From contig JANQJP010000064.1 in NCBI GenBank assembly GCA_028281575.1, positions 1 to 64,000 on the forward strand: DNA of 64,000 bases. The letters run 5' to 3'. Below, piece by piece: positions 20,773 through 28,348 of the stretch; the stretch's first letter is position 1, and each line of letters opens with the position of its first letter. The notes under the pieces are model-generated. The model was not told the DNA's origin, did no database searches, and saw only the letters and a list, made by a program, of their open reading frames with translations. Origin of the DNA: Cellvibrionaceae bacterium. GTDB lineage: Bacteria > Pseudomonadota > Gammaproteobacteria > Pseudomonadales > Cellvibrionaceae. Both the position numbers and the translations under genes were made by a program.

Positions 20773-20892
20773 TCAAGACAAAAACTTCCAAAAGACTAAA
20801 AGGCCAACTATCACGGCAATTAAGAAAAGCGTTATAACTCCATTGAGCGACATATTGTCTATTTGCTGCAAAATCATCAGAATGTTTCTCAT
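20773..20892 (-). CDS. Small single-span membrane peptide between cas3 and cse1
   Basis: A 39-residue ORF on the cas strand. Residues 1-15 are polar with one Arg and one Asp (MRNILMILQQIDNMS). Residues 19-36 are a continuous hydrophobic helix (VITLFLIAVIVGLLVFW), followed by KFLS. This is one membrane span, like many type I toxin peptides and small regulatory membrane proteins. It lies just downstream of the predicted cas promoter and of two Cascade target-like sites, and 34 bases before cse1. The start has no strong ribosome binding site; Met6 has a weak GAGAA upstream. It may be a leader peptide, a toxin guarded by the crRNA-like element, or a chance ORF. Confidence 0.5.
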   Translation of the reverse strand: MRNILMILQQIDNMSLNGVITLFLIAVIVGLLVFWKFLS

Positions 20893-20903
20893 ATAAAAAC
20901 CAT

Positions 20904-20917
20904 AAGTTGTTAAGAGC
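20904..20917 (+). promoter_or_regulatory. Cascade target-like site 1 with AAG PAM
   Basis: AAG-TTGTTAAGAGC. The 11 bases after AAG equal the first 11 bases of the pseudo-spacer at 21024. AAG directly 5' of the match is a canonical type I-E PAM. A full 32-bp R-loop from here would run to 20938 and cover the predicted cas -10 element at 20924-20929. Confidence 0.75.
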
Positions 20918-20923
20918 TATAAA

Positions 20924-20953
20924 ATGCTAACATCACTATAGCCCAAAAAACAA
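20924..20953 (-). promoter_or_regulatory. Predicted promoter of the cas (Cascade-cas1-cas2) operon
   Basis: On the minus strand: -35 TTGTTT (20953-20948), an 18-base spacer, and an extended -10 TGT-TAGCAT (TAGCAT at 20929-20924). Transcription would start near 20917, just upstream of the small membrane ORF and 180 bases before cse1. The match to consensus is moderate. A second reading with -35 TTGGGC and -10 TTTTAT overlaps it. Confidence 0.45.
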
Positions 20954-20959
20954 CCTCTA

Positions 20960-20972
20960 AAGTTGTTAAGAG
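20960..20972 (+). promoter_or_regulatory. Cascade target-like site 2 with AAG PAM
   Basis: AAG-TTGTTAAGAG. Ten bases after the AAG equal the first ten bases of the pseudo-spacer; base 11 differs. The site overlaps the predicted -35 of the mini-array promoter and lies just upstream of the predicted cas -35, so binding here could silence both. Confidence 0.7.
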
Positions 20973-20991
20973 AGAAAACATAAGTTACATT
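20963..20991 (+). promoter_or_regulatory. Predicted promoter of the crRNA-like RNA
   Basis: On the plus strand: TTGTTA (20963-20968), a 17-base spacer, and TACATT (20986-20991). Each hexamer matches consensus at 4 of 6. Transcription would begin near 20998, at the very start of pseudo-repeat 1. The -35 lies inside target-like site 2, which would make the RNA self-limiting. Confidence 0.4.
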
Positions 20992-20994
20992 TAC

Positions 20995-21072
20995 CTCGCT
21001 CCCACGACTCATGGGATGAACCGTTGTTAAGAGCAAGAGAAGATTGTTCCCCAACTTTTTGGGGACTAGCTG
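20995..21072 (+). ncRNA. Candidate crRNA-like regulator (CreR/CreA type) with two pseudo-repeats
   Basis: Pseudo-repeat 1 (20995-21023) matches the array repeat at 19 of 29 positions without gaps, including a perfect 8-nt handle ATGAACCG and a CCCA/TGGG stem. Pseudo-repeat 2 (21044-21072) matches at 16 of 29 and keeps a perfect CCCCAA-CTTT-TTGGGG hairpin. Between them is a 20-nt pseudo-spacer, TTGTTAAGAGCAAGAGAAGA, against 32 nt in the array. Its orientation is opposite to the array. Cas6e processing would give an RNA of about 49 nt (21016-21064). The seed recurs after AAG at two sites in the same gap, while the copy here follows CCG and so would not be self-targeted. Confidence 0.75.
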
Positions 21073-21092
21073 ACTAAAAAACAGCCATTAGC

Positions 21093-23831
21093 TCACATAC
21101 GAGCCAAATCAATGATTCCCATAGCTGTGCTATACCCGAAGCTTGCGTCAAATTCCGGTAACCAGCATTGCAGATATTTTGCAGCTCGATTTTGTTGCCT
21201 AAACGCATCTACCGCTGCCATATAGTGCTCTGGTACTTGTGCTAACTTATCGGCATATTTATGTTTGGATAACTTAACCGTGCTCAATTGGATGGCATGG
21301 TCTTGCATACCCACCCAGGGAATAACTTCGCCATCCCCTGTTGTTTTCAACAGCAGAACTTCCACGGTTTCAATATCGCTAAATCGAGTCGATATATCGG
21401 TTAAATCTTCGGTCCAACCAATTGCACTTTTTGCGCAGTAACCATGGCGCTGCCAATCCAGCACAACAGATTTTGCCGCGTTGGCTTTCATACGCTCTTC
21501 GCTAATTAGCGTATTCTCCTGATTAAGCAAGGACTCCGGTATTTCGCTACAAGCGTCATCACTGTATACAGCTTCGATAAGTTGCCGGGCCTCTTGTGGC
21601 ATACGCAGTGCGCCCAGCTCTCGCAATTTGCGAATCGCCAACCAAAGTCTTCCTGGTGAACGATATACAAACTCGGTATTTCTAAAATCTTTCGATAGCC
21701 AATCACTTTTTGGGGTTTCATCCCATTCCGGGCAGTGCAGCCATAGTTCTAGCGGTTGGCGAGAGTCTTTAATCCCGTTTTGATATCGACGCTGCTCGTT
21801 GCGAGTGTGTCGGTGTAAGCGACCCGTGCGCTGAATCAGGTCGTCAATTGGGCAAATATCCGAAATCATGACATCGGCATCTGCGTCTAAACTCTCTTGA
21901 AAGACTTGTGTTGCAATCAGGACTTTTCCAGCACGTGTTTGGGCGTTGCTGTCCTTGCCGAATAACTCGAGCACTTTAGATTCAATACGCTTGCGGTCAT
22001 TCACAATAAAGCGACTGTGAAATAGCAGACAATCTTCAGGCTTGTTGATTTTTGAGGAGATTTCACGGTACGCATCTAACGCGTCGTCAACGGAATTACG
22101 TATCCATACAACGCATTCCCCTCGCTCCACTGCCTTGAGTATCTGATTGACACAGCCTGCAAATGAATGAATAAAATTCACGGCAACGCTTCGACAAACA
22201 TCTGCCCGACTTTCTAAAGGCGTTTCCGCTAGGGATGGATGTTGATTTAAAGACACTTTGGTCGCTAAGGGGAAAGCGTCATTTGTCAAAGGTTCTGGCA
22301 CAAGTCCACCCGCTTCCTGCCACACTTTGGTGAGTCGCTGGCGTTGTTTTTTAGACAAGGTTGCAGTTAACAAAATAGCACTGCCACCCTGATGTAGATG
22401 AAGTGCCAACAGACTTTCCAGCAGTTCAAACATATATTCATCAGCGGCATGTATTTCATCGAAGACCAAAACCTTGCGGTTTAAACCCAACAAACGCAGG
22501 GACTGATGCCTTCTGGGAAGCACCGCCAATAACGCCTGGTCAATGGTGCCCACCCCTACCGGGGCCAATAAGGCCTTCTTTCGGGAATCTGCCAACCATT
22601 GGTTACATTGCGCCGTTGCGGTTTGGTCCTCAGGGTTGTAGTAGCTATCGGGGTTCTCCACATTTAATACCGCTTCGCGGAATTCATCATTCATGTCCCT
22701 GGCGCTATGCGCTAAGACGATACTGGGGGTCTTTTCTGCATTGCCTAACATCTTCAGATAATGGGAAGCCACTCGGGAGAACATGGCATTGGAAGTGGCC
22801 ATTGTAGGTAGCCCCAAATAAAATCCTTCTGCCGCACCGGCTTCCATTAGACGATGTGTTAAAGCTAAGGCGGCTTCGGTTTTTCCTGCACCGGTAATGT
22901 CTTCCAAAATAAAAAGTTGAGGCGAATCATCGACGGGGACGCTTTCCGCCCAGTGTTGAAGGGGTGTGGGCTCATAGCCATAATATTCTTTGATCGAGCG
23001 AAAGGATTGAACATTTATCTTATCAATAAGGTCCGTGGCCTTTAACGCAATTTCCGCAGTTTTTAGCGCTTTCTGCCAATATTCACTTAACGCCATGGGT
23101 CTATCGTGATATGTAAAATGGCTGCTATCTGACCCCACCCAGTCAGAGATAACGGCTAATCCGGCAATCTGCCAAGATACAAGCTTTAAGTTTTGCTGCC
23201 ATTGCTTACACTGCATTTTCTCCAGGGGTAATTCGGGCTTCAGCAATTTTACAACTTCAATGAAAAACGAGTTGGCTGCTTCGAGGTCTTGATCTACGGT
23301 AAATTTTTTAATGGAATGAGTGCTTTGCCCATTTACTGGTTGCCCATGATGACCTAGCGAGCACTCCATTAAAATATCCAATGCATCCTTAGCATAGTCA
23401 TACTCCCTATCTTCCAAGTCGGAGGCCAACTGGTCAGACAAAAGATTTTTTGAAATATGCTGCCAAAAATAAAGGCCCATTCTGTCGTGGCGATATTTCC
23501 TTCCATCATATATGTAGGCATCGGACTTTACTAAATAGCCATCATTTGCTTCGTACAAATTTTGAAATGCCGATGCAAATTTTCCCAGATCATGAAGAGC
23601 AAAAATAAAAACAAGCAGTTTTCGTAGTTGGTTGGCCTCGATTTCAAGAAATTCAGACAAATCCTTTAGTAGATTTGAGCGCTCATTTAAATAACACCAA
23701 GCCACAGCTGCAACATCTAAACAGTGATAAGGCAACAAGTGATAATCTTCACCTTCTTGGGTAGGATCACGCTTGGCTTTACCCCAATAATGCATATATA
23801 TAGGTATCGATGGCTCCACGATTATTTTCAT
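21093..23831 (-). CDS. cas3: CRISPR nuclease-helicase Cas3
   Basis: A 912-residue Cas3. The N-terminal HD nuclease is intact (His36 in PYHCLDV, His80-Asp81 in LHDLGKFASAF). The helicase part has the Walker A-like motif ITGAGKTEAA near 320, a DEIH box, a LLTATL motif III and QRTGRLHRH motif VI. It is recruited by Cascade to unwind and degrade the target DNA. It lies upstream of the Cascade operon on the same strand, separated by the 354-base regulatory gap, so the two are probably transcribed separately. Confidence 0.96.
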   Translation of the reverse strand: MKIIVEPSIPIYMHYWGKAKRDPTQEGEDYHLLPYHCLDVAAVAWCYLNERSNLLKDLSEFLEIEANQLRKLLVFIFALHDLGKFASAFQNLYEANDGYLVKSDAYIYDGRKYRHDRMGLYFWQHISKNLLSDQLASDLEDREYDYAKDALDILMECSLGHHGQPVNGQSTHSIKKFTVDQDLEAANSFFIEVVKLLKPELPLEKMQCKQWQQNLKLVSWQIAGLAVISDWVGSDSSHFTYHDRPMALSEYWQKALKTAEIALKATDLIDKINVQSFRSIKEYYGYEPTPLQHWAESVPVDDSPQLFILEDITGAGKTEAALALTHRLMEAGAAEGFYLGLPTMATSNAMFSRVASHYLKMLGNAEKTPSIVLAHSARDMNDEFREAVLNVENPDSYYNPEDQTATAQCNQWLADSRKKALLAPVGVGTIDQALLAVLPRRHQSLRLLGLNRKVLVFDEIHAADEYMFELLESLLALHLHQGGSAILLTATLSKKQRQRLTKVWQEAGGLVPEPLTNDAFPLATKVSLNQHPSLAETPLESRADVCRSVAVNFIHSFAGCVNQILKAVERGECVVWIRNSVDDALDAYREISSKINKPEDCLLFHSRFIVNDRKRIESKVLELFGKDSNAQTRAGKVLIATQVFQESLDADADVMISDICPIDDLIQRTGRLHRHTRNEQRRYQNGIKDSRQPLELWLHCPEWDETPKSDWLSKDFRNTEFVYRSPGRLWLAIRKLRELGALRMPQEARQLIEAVYSDDACSEIPESLLNQENTLISEERMKANAAKSVVLDWQRHGYCAKSAIGWTEDLTDISTRFSDIETVEVLLLKTTGDGEVIPWVGMQDHAIQLSTVKLSKHKYADKLAQVPEHYMAAVDAFRQQNRAAKYLQCWLPEFDASFGYSTAMGIIDLARM

Positions 23832-23953
23832 CCTATTGAATTAACCAAATTTTGTAGAATCGTATCATGGTGATATTGACGTAATGGATATATATGAATA
23901 TACAGTACCCACAACCATTGCCTGAGTTTTCTCATACAATCTAATGCTTGTTA

Positions 23954-24913
23954 TCAGCTATATATCTCCCACATCCCCCTTAAAATATTGCGTATTTTGT
24001 TTTTTAACTTCGCCGGAGCAATCACCTCAGCATTGTTACCATAGCTTAAGATTTCGCGTACAAGTTCACGATCATCACTATAGGGGAACGTTAGAATGAG
24101 TTCGTTATCTTCCCATTCGGCATGCTGGTCCGGATGCCAAGACTGATTCGCGACTTCTCTGGCCACTTGTGGGTAAAACCGAATTTTTGCCTGATGCTTG
24201 GCTTTACCTGCAAAAATACCGTAGCTTTCCTCAAAATGACGTTTTTGTTTCTCAGCACCTACTTTTTTAATTTGACGCTTGAGTGTTTGACAGTTATTGA
24301 TCCTCGACAACATAAAGGAACGAAGCGCTTCACGCTTGTGGCAGTATGCATCGAGATACCAGTTATCTTTGTATAAGACTATTTTTAGAGGGCTAATTGT
24401 GCGCTCTGTCTTTTTACCGGTGTAATCTTGATATTCCAGGTCTAGCTGTTTTTCTTGAAGTACGGCTTGGCAAACCGTGTTATAGATGTATGTTGAGCAC
24501 TTGGATTTTTTTATGGGTAGAAATGCGATTTTTGAAATAAAGCTAGTTGACTCGATACCTCTAGCAGACAAAACGCTATGAATCTTTTTCTCGACAAGCT
24601 CAAAATCGCGAGAAAGCACTTGGTTTTCCAGCGTTTTTATGACAGATATTATGACGGCGAAGGCCTGCACCTCTTCAGCGGTAAGCCATACTCCGGGAAG
24701 TTCAAAGGCTTCCGCATCCCTTGGGATATACATGTAGCCGTGCTGACTTCTGTCATAAAAGACAGGGGCGCTCATTTCATTTCTGAGTTTAGTAACGAGC
24801 CTTTTGACAGTTTCTGTGGAGCAGTCCAGGTGTTCAGCCAAGCTTAGCAGGCTGTGCCTACCGCCTTGCTTCAGTATTCGGTGTAGCTTTTGTATTCGGT
24901 CAAACTTATCCAT
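23954..24913 (-). CDS. HTH-WYL domain transcriptional regulator
   Basis: A 319-residue DeoR/YafY-like regulator. A winged helix-turn-helix lies at about residues 17-42 (SLLSLAEHLDCSTETVKRL). The WYL domain is in the middle (VLYKDNWYLDAYCHKREALRSF), followed by the usual C-terminal extension. WYL proteins often accompany CRISPR-Cas and other defence loci and can sense nucleic-acid ligands. It ends about 120 bases upstream of cas3 on the same strand and may control cas3 or the whole locus. The GTTGTTAAGAGC repeats near cse1 could alternatively be its operators. Confidence 0.85.
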   Translation of the reverse strand: MDKFDRIQKLHRILKQGGRHSLLSLAEHLDCSTETVKRLVTKLRNEMSAPVFYDRSQHGYMYIPRDAEAFELPGVWLTAEEVQAFAVIISVIKTLENQVLSRDFELVEKKIHSVLSARGIESTSFISKIAFLPIKKSKCSTYIYNTVCQAVLQEKQLDLEYQDYTGKKTERTISPLKIVLYKDNWYLDAYCHKREALRSFMLSRINNCQTLKRQIKKVGAEKQKRHFEESYGIFAGKAKHQAKIRFYPQVAREVANQSWHPDQHAEWEDNELILTFPYSDDRELVREILSYGNNAEVIAPAKLKNKIRNILRGMWEIYS

Positions 24914-25310
24914 GAGAGCAAAGACTCAATATTTGAAGCCTCGTCCAAAAAACAGGTCTGATTTACTTATGAACCAAAAATTTCACTCCAGATTCTTATG
25001 CTACTTTTAGTTTTGGCTCGAATCGTCACACGAGCCCCATTCTAATAGATAAAATACTGCCTGCATAAAATATAAAGCGCCAATTTTATAATTGGCACCA
25101 AATCAATTGATCCTATAGAGAATTTGAATAAAAACCCTCATGAGAAACCACAAAACGTAACATATTGGAAATATGTAGATAAAACTTGAGTAAAATTAGT
25201 TAGGACTAGCGTTAATGCCAGGGATGTAAGAATAAATAAAAACGGAAATTGAGATACAAATTAGGAATCTAGAAACACTAATAGATCGCTGTCTTAAGGT
25301 TCTAACGAAA

Positions 25311-25340
25311 AACAGCATATTTCACTAACAATGCGCTGTT
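25311..25340 (-). terminator. Possible terminator downstream of tRNA-Leu
   Basis: AACAGCAT and ATGCGCTGTT can pair and are flanked by T tracts on both strands (GCTGTTTTT on minus, GCTGTTTTTT on plus), so the hairpin could stop transcription in either direction. It lies about 180 bases past the tRNA 3' end. The loop is long, so confidence is moderate. Confidence 0.4.
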
Positions 25341-25376
25341 TTTTGCGTATGACGCCCACAAATTTGCCCGGAGCAA

Positions 25377-25476
25377 ATTTGGACGTCGTCACCAGACGAC
25401 GGGGCGCAGGCCCGAGCCACAGGGATGTGGCGAGTCAACCCGGCGTAGTCCGGCCTTGCTTGCAACGCCAACGCCT
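25377..25476. repeat. Cluster of small GC-rich hairpins (REP-like)
   Basis: Adjacent short stems are visible: CGTCGTC-ACCA-GACGACG, GGGC-GCAG-GCCC and CCACA-GGGA-TGTGG. The cluster shares the motif CTCGGGC-CTGC-CCCGTCGTC, in inverted orientation, with the cluster at 25647-25721 on the other side of tRNA-Leu. It also holds GTCCGGCCTTG (25448-25458), the reverse complement of the plus-strand tRNA sequence at 25530-25540. Confidence 0.55.
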
Positions 25477-25522
25477 GATTTAAAAAATATGAGTATTCAA
25501 GAATTGAAATACTTTTTAAAGA

Positions 25523-25607
25523 TGGTGCCCAAGGCCGGACTTGAACCGGCACGGCTTGCGCCACTACCCCCTCAAGATAGCGTGTCTACCAATTCCACCA
25601 CTTGGGC
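25523..25607 (-). tRNA. leuU: tRNA-Leu(GAG)
   Basis: An 85-nt class II tRNA with the CCA end encoded. The acceptor stem GCCCAAG pairs with CTTGGGC, the D arm contains GGAATTGGTAGAC, the anticodon loop is TTGAGGG with anticodon GAG, the variable arm is long, and the T arm is GCCGG-TTCAAGT-CCGGC. It is closely similar to E. coli leuU. As in E. coli it follows secG on the same strand; the usual next genes (rimP, nusA) are absent. Confidence 0.96.
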
Positions 25608-25646
25608 AATACATAAGCAGTCTAACCTGCTTGAAAACTCCAATTA

Positions 25647-25721
25647 ACGCTGGCCTTGCGGCCAGTTAGCGTGGTCGCTCTCGGACGCCTGTCCTCCGCG
25701 ACACTCGGGCTCCTGCCCGTC
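25647..25721. repeat. Second hairpin cluster next to tRNA-Leu
   Basis: A series of stems: CTGGCC-TTGC-GGCCAG with outer ACGC/GCGT, GGAC-GCCT-GTCC and GGGC-TCCT-GCCC. The end TCGGGCTCCTGCCCGTCGTC resembles, in opposite orientation, the cluster at 25377-25476. It runs directly into the truncated tRNA copy. Confidence 0.55.
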
Positions 25722-25745
25722 GTCTACCAATTCCACCACTTGGGC
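25722..25745 (-). pseudogene. Truncated copy of the tRNA-Leu 5' end
   Basis: These 24 bases are identical to nucleotides 1-24 of the tRNA-Leu(GAG) gene. After that the sequence switches to the hairpin cluster. It looks like the remnant of a second tRNA-Leu gene, cut by the hairpin element, lying between secG and the intact tRNA. Confidence 0.75.
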
Positions 25746-25763
25746 AAGGAGAGATATCAATGT

Positions 25764-26132
25764 TTACTCTTCGGTAACAGGTTCCGAATTGCTATCGGGA
25801 ATGCTCGGCAAATCTTCCCCGGCAGGAACGCTTAGTTCCTCGAGAACCGGAATGCTCACCTCTTCCAACTCTGGCAGAGGTATGCTGTCATCAACCGTGC
25901 TTTGTTTTTTAGCTATGATCGCCAAACTAAAACTGGTGACGAAAAAAAGCGTCGCAAATATTGCGGTGAGCTTGGCAAAAAAATTGCCCGAACCCGTCGC
26001 ACCAAAGAGCGTTTGTGAGGCGCCCGAACCAAACGATGCACCCATTTCAGCACCCTTACCCTGCTGCAACAAAATCAACGCAATAATGGCAAGCGCAATA
26101 ATAAGGTGCGCCAATAAAATTAAATTTTCCAT
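25764..26132 (-). CDS. secG: Preprotein translocase subunit SecG
   Basis: A 122-residue SecG. Two membrane helices flank the conserved LLQQGKGAEMGASFGSGASQ loop. The C-terminal 40 residues form an acidic, proline-containing tail (IPLPELEEVSIPVLEEL...) longer than in E. coli. SecG assists SecYE in protein export. It starts 25 bases after the tpiA stop. Confidence 0.95.
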   Translation of the reverse strand: MENLILLAHLIIALAIIALILLQQGKGAEMGASFGSGASQTLFGATGSGNFFAKLTAIFATLFFVTSFSLAIIAKKQSTVDDSIPLPELEEVSIPVLEELSVPAGEDLPSIPDSNSEPVTEE

Positions 26133-26157
26133 TAAAAACCCACTAAAAAAACCAAAA

Positions 26158-26898
26158 CTATTCGGCCGCTCGACATATAGCTAGAAAATCTGCTGCCTTT
26201 AATGAGGCGCCACCAACCAGGGCACCATCTATATCTTCTTGCGCAAACAGCGCTGGTGCACTGCCGGGCTTAACGCTGCCACCATAGAGAATCGCGGTAT
26301 GATCACCTTCGGGGCCGAGCACCTCGCGAATGTAAGCGTGTACTTCCTGCGCCATCTCTGGCGTAGCTGAACGTCCCGTACCAATTGCCCATACAGGCTC
26401 GTAAGCAACAACACCTTTGGCAACGCCGCCAAGACCACATCGCTCAGTGACCGCGCGAAGCTGACGACCAATGACATCGAAGGTACGTTCCTTTTCGCGC
26501 TCATCGAGCGTCTCACCCACACACAATATAGGGATAAGGCCCTTGGTTGCTGCCGCCTCAAATTTTTGGGCTACCAGCTCAGAACTTTCATTTTGATATT
26601 CGCGTCTTTCAGAATGCCCAACAATGACATACTTGCTACCAAAATCGAGCAACATGTCCGCAGAAACCTGGCCGGTATAGGCCCCCGACGCGTGCTCACT
26701 AAGATCCTGTGCACCAAATGCGATGTTCGATTGCTCTAATAATTCAGCGGTTTTAGGCAGGTAAGGATAAGGTACACAAACAGCGACTTCCGCCTGATGA
26801 ACACCGCTCCAGCCTTCGGTCAAACCAGCCAGCAAATTCGTTGTTTGCTCCAAGCTGGCATTCATTTTCCAGTTTCCTACAACTGTAGGCCGACGCAT
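26158..26898 (-). CDS. tpiA: Triosephosphate isomerase
   Basis: A 246-residue TIM barrel. The catalytic residues are visible: Lys in GNWKMN (near 11), His in VIVGHSERR (near 96) and Glu in AYEPVWAIGTG (near 166), with the phosphate loop YGGSVKPG. It interconverts dihydroxyacetone phosphate and glyceraldehyde 3-phosphate. The glmM-tpiA-secG order is conserved in pseudomonads and relatives. Confidence 0.97.
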   Translation of the reverse strand: MRRPTVVGNWKMNASLEQTTNLLAGLTEGWSGVHQAEVAVCVPYPYLPKTAELLEQSNIAFGAQDLSEHASGAYTGQVSADMLLDFGSKYVIVGHSERREYQNESSELVAQKFEAAATKGLIPILCVGETLDEREKERTFDVIGRQLRAVTERCGLGGVAKGVVAYEPVWAIGTGRSATPEMAQEVHAYIREVLGPEGDHTAILYGGSVKPGSAPALFAQEDIDGALVGGASLKAADFLAICRAAE

Positions 26899-26994
26899 AA
26901 GGGCTCCTTAAATTTGGTGGTATTTAAGCGGGCGCAAATCTTAGCGGATAGCATGCTTAGATACAACCGCACAGCACAGGATTTGTACAATTAA

Positions 26995-28335
26995 TTAAGC
27001 GACGGCTTTGCCAACGACATCGGCTAACTCGGAGCACAAAACGCTGACTTCATTTTCCGATTCTCCCTCGACCATGACGCGAATAACGGGTTCAGTACCC
27101 GAGGGTCGAAGCAGTACCCGACCTTTGCCACCCATCTTCTCTTCCGCTGCTGCAATAGCCTGGGTCACGCCCCGGTGTTCACTTAATTCAACCCGATTAA
27201 CAACTGGGACATTAATCATCACCTGAGGCAGCATTGGCATGCCGGCACTCGCTTCTGCAAGGCTCAAACCTTGCTCCATCAGTGCACGTAGCACCTGTAA
27301 GGCTGAAATGATGCCATCCCCGGTCGTCGTAACATCATTACAAACGATGTGCCCCGACGATTCCCCTCCCAGACACCATTTATTTTTCTGCATCAACTCG
27401 AGGACATAACGATCCCCAACTTTTGCTCGCGCAAAACCGATGCCCTCTCGCTGCATAGCCAACTCAAAACCGTAATTTGTCATCAGAGTACCGACAACAC
27501 CTTTGCAACCAAATTCAGTTTGCGTGCGGTGGTGCGCAATGATGTAGAGCAGCTGATCACCATCTACCACTTTGCCATTGGCATCGACAAATAATACGCG
27601 GTCCCCATCCCCATCAAACGCGATGCCCATGTCAGCACCGAGTTCAGCCACTCTCGCGCTCAACGCCTCCAGATGGGTCGACCCACACTTAAGATTTATA
27701 TTTAAACCATCCGGAGATGCGGCAAGCACATCTACCGAAGCACCCAGCTCAGAAAAAACTTTGGGTGCGATGTTATATGTGGCTCCATTCGCGCAGTCAA
27801 TGACTATACGCAGTCCGGCCAGACTATAGCCCCAAGGTAAAGATCCCTTGCAAAACTCGATATAGCGCCCTTCAGCATCAACAATCCTTCGCGCCTTGCC
27901 CAAGCCTTCCGCCATAACAAGAGGCTGATCGAGCTGCGATTCAATCGCGAGTTCTAACTCATCTGCCAATTTAGTTCCGTGGATATTGAATAACTTGATA
28001 CCGTTATCTGTGTAAGGGTTATGTGAGGCACTGATGACGACCCCGGCTTTAGCTTGGAAAGTACGGGTCAAATATGCAATGGCGGGCGTCGGCATAGGCC
28101 CGAGTAATCCGACATCGACACCGGCACTAATCAAACCCGCCTCTAACGCCGATTCAAACATATAACCCGATATTCGCGTGTCCTTACCGATGAGGACCAA
28201 ACCGGGCTTTTGACTTTTGCCATGATCGGCCAGGACTTTACCAACCGCCCAGCCAAGCTGTAAAAAAAACTGAGGAGATATTAGTAGGTCACCCACGCGA
28301 CCACGAATACCATCGGTTCCAAAATATTTTCGCAC
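26995..28335 (-). CDS. glmM: Phosphoglucosamine mutase
   Basis: A 446-residue enzyme of the phosphohexomutase family. The active serine lies in the [16 protein letters not shown] loop (near 102), the metal loop is DGDGDR, and the sugar loop is GGESSGHI. It converts glucosamine 6-phosphate to glucosamine 1-phosphate for peptidoglycan and lipopolysaccharide precursors. It starts 13 bases after the folP stop, in the ancient ftsH-folP-glmM order. Confidence 0.97.
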   Translation of the reverse strand: MRKYFGTDGIRGRVGDLLISPQFFLQLGWAVGKVLADHGKSQKPGLVLIGKDTRISGYMFESALEAGLISAGVDVGLLGPMPTPAIAYLTRTFQAKAGVVISASHNPYTDNGIKLFNIHGTKLADELELAIESQLDQPLVMAEGLGKARRIVDAEGRYIEFCKGSLPWGYSLAGLRIVIDCANGATYNIAPKVFSELGASVDVLAASPDGLNINLKCGSTHLEALSARVAELGADMGIAFDGDGDRVLFVDANGKVVDGDQLLYIIAHHRTQTEFGCKGVVGTLMTNYGFELAMQREGIGFARAKVGDRYVLELMQKNKWCLGGESSGHIVCNDVTTTGDGIISALQVLRALMEQGLSLAEASAGMPMLPQVMINVPVVNRVELSEHRGVTQAIAAAEEKMGGKGRVLLRPSGTEPVIRVMVEGESENEVSVLCSELADVVGKAVA

Positions 28336-28348
28336 TCGATTTACTCTT

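Larger units (their letters stand above)
24914..25522. other. Long non-coding junction between the CRISPR-Cas locus and tRNA-Leu
   Basis: About 600 bases without a plausible gene. The left 400 bases are AT-rich and featureless apart from the expected promoter of the WYL gene. The right part carries a hairpin that can terminate transcription (25311-25340) and a GC-rich cluster of small hairpins. In most gammaproteobacteria rimP-nusA follows this tRNA, so this stretch marks a breakpoint. Confidence 0.5.

Noticed and set aside
23832-23953. TTGTTATCAG near cas3 as a third Cascade target
   Set aside because: Only six bases of the seed match and the preceding triplet is TGC, not a PAM.
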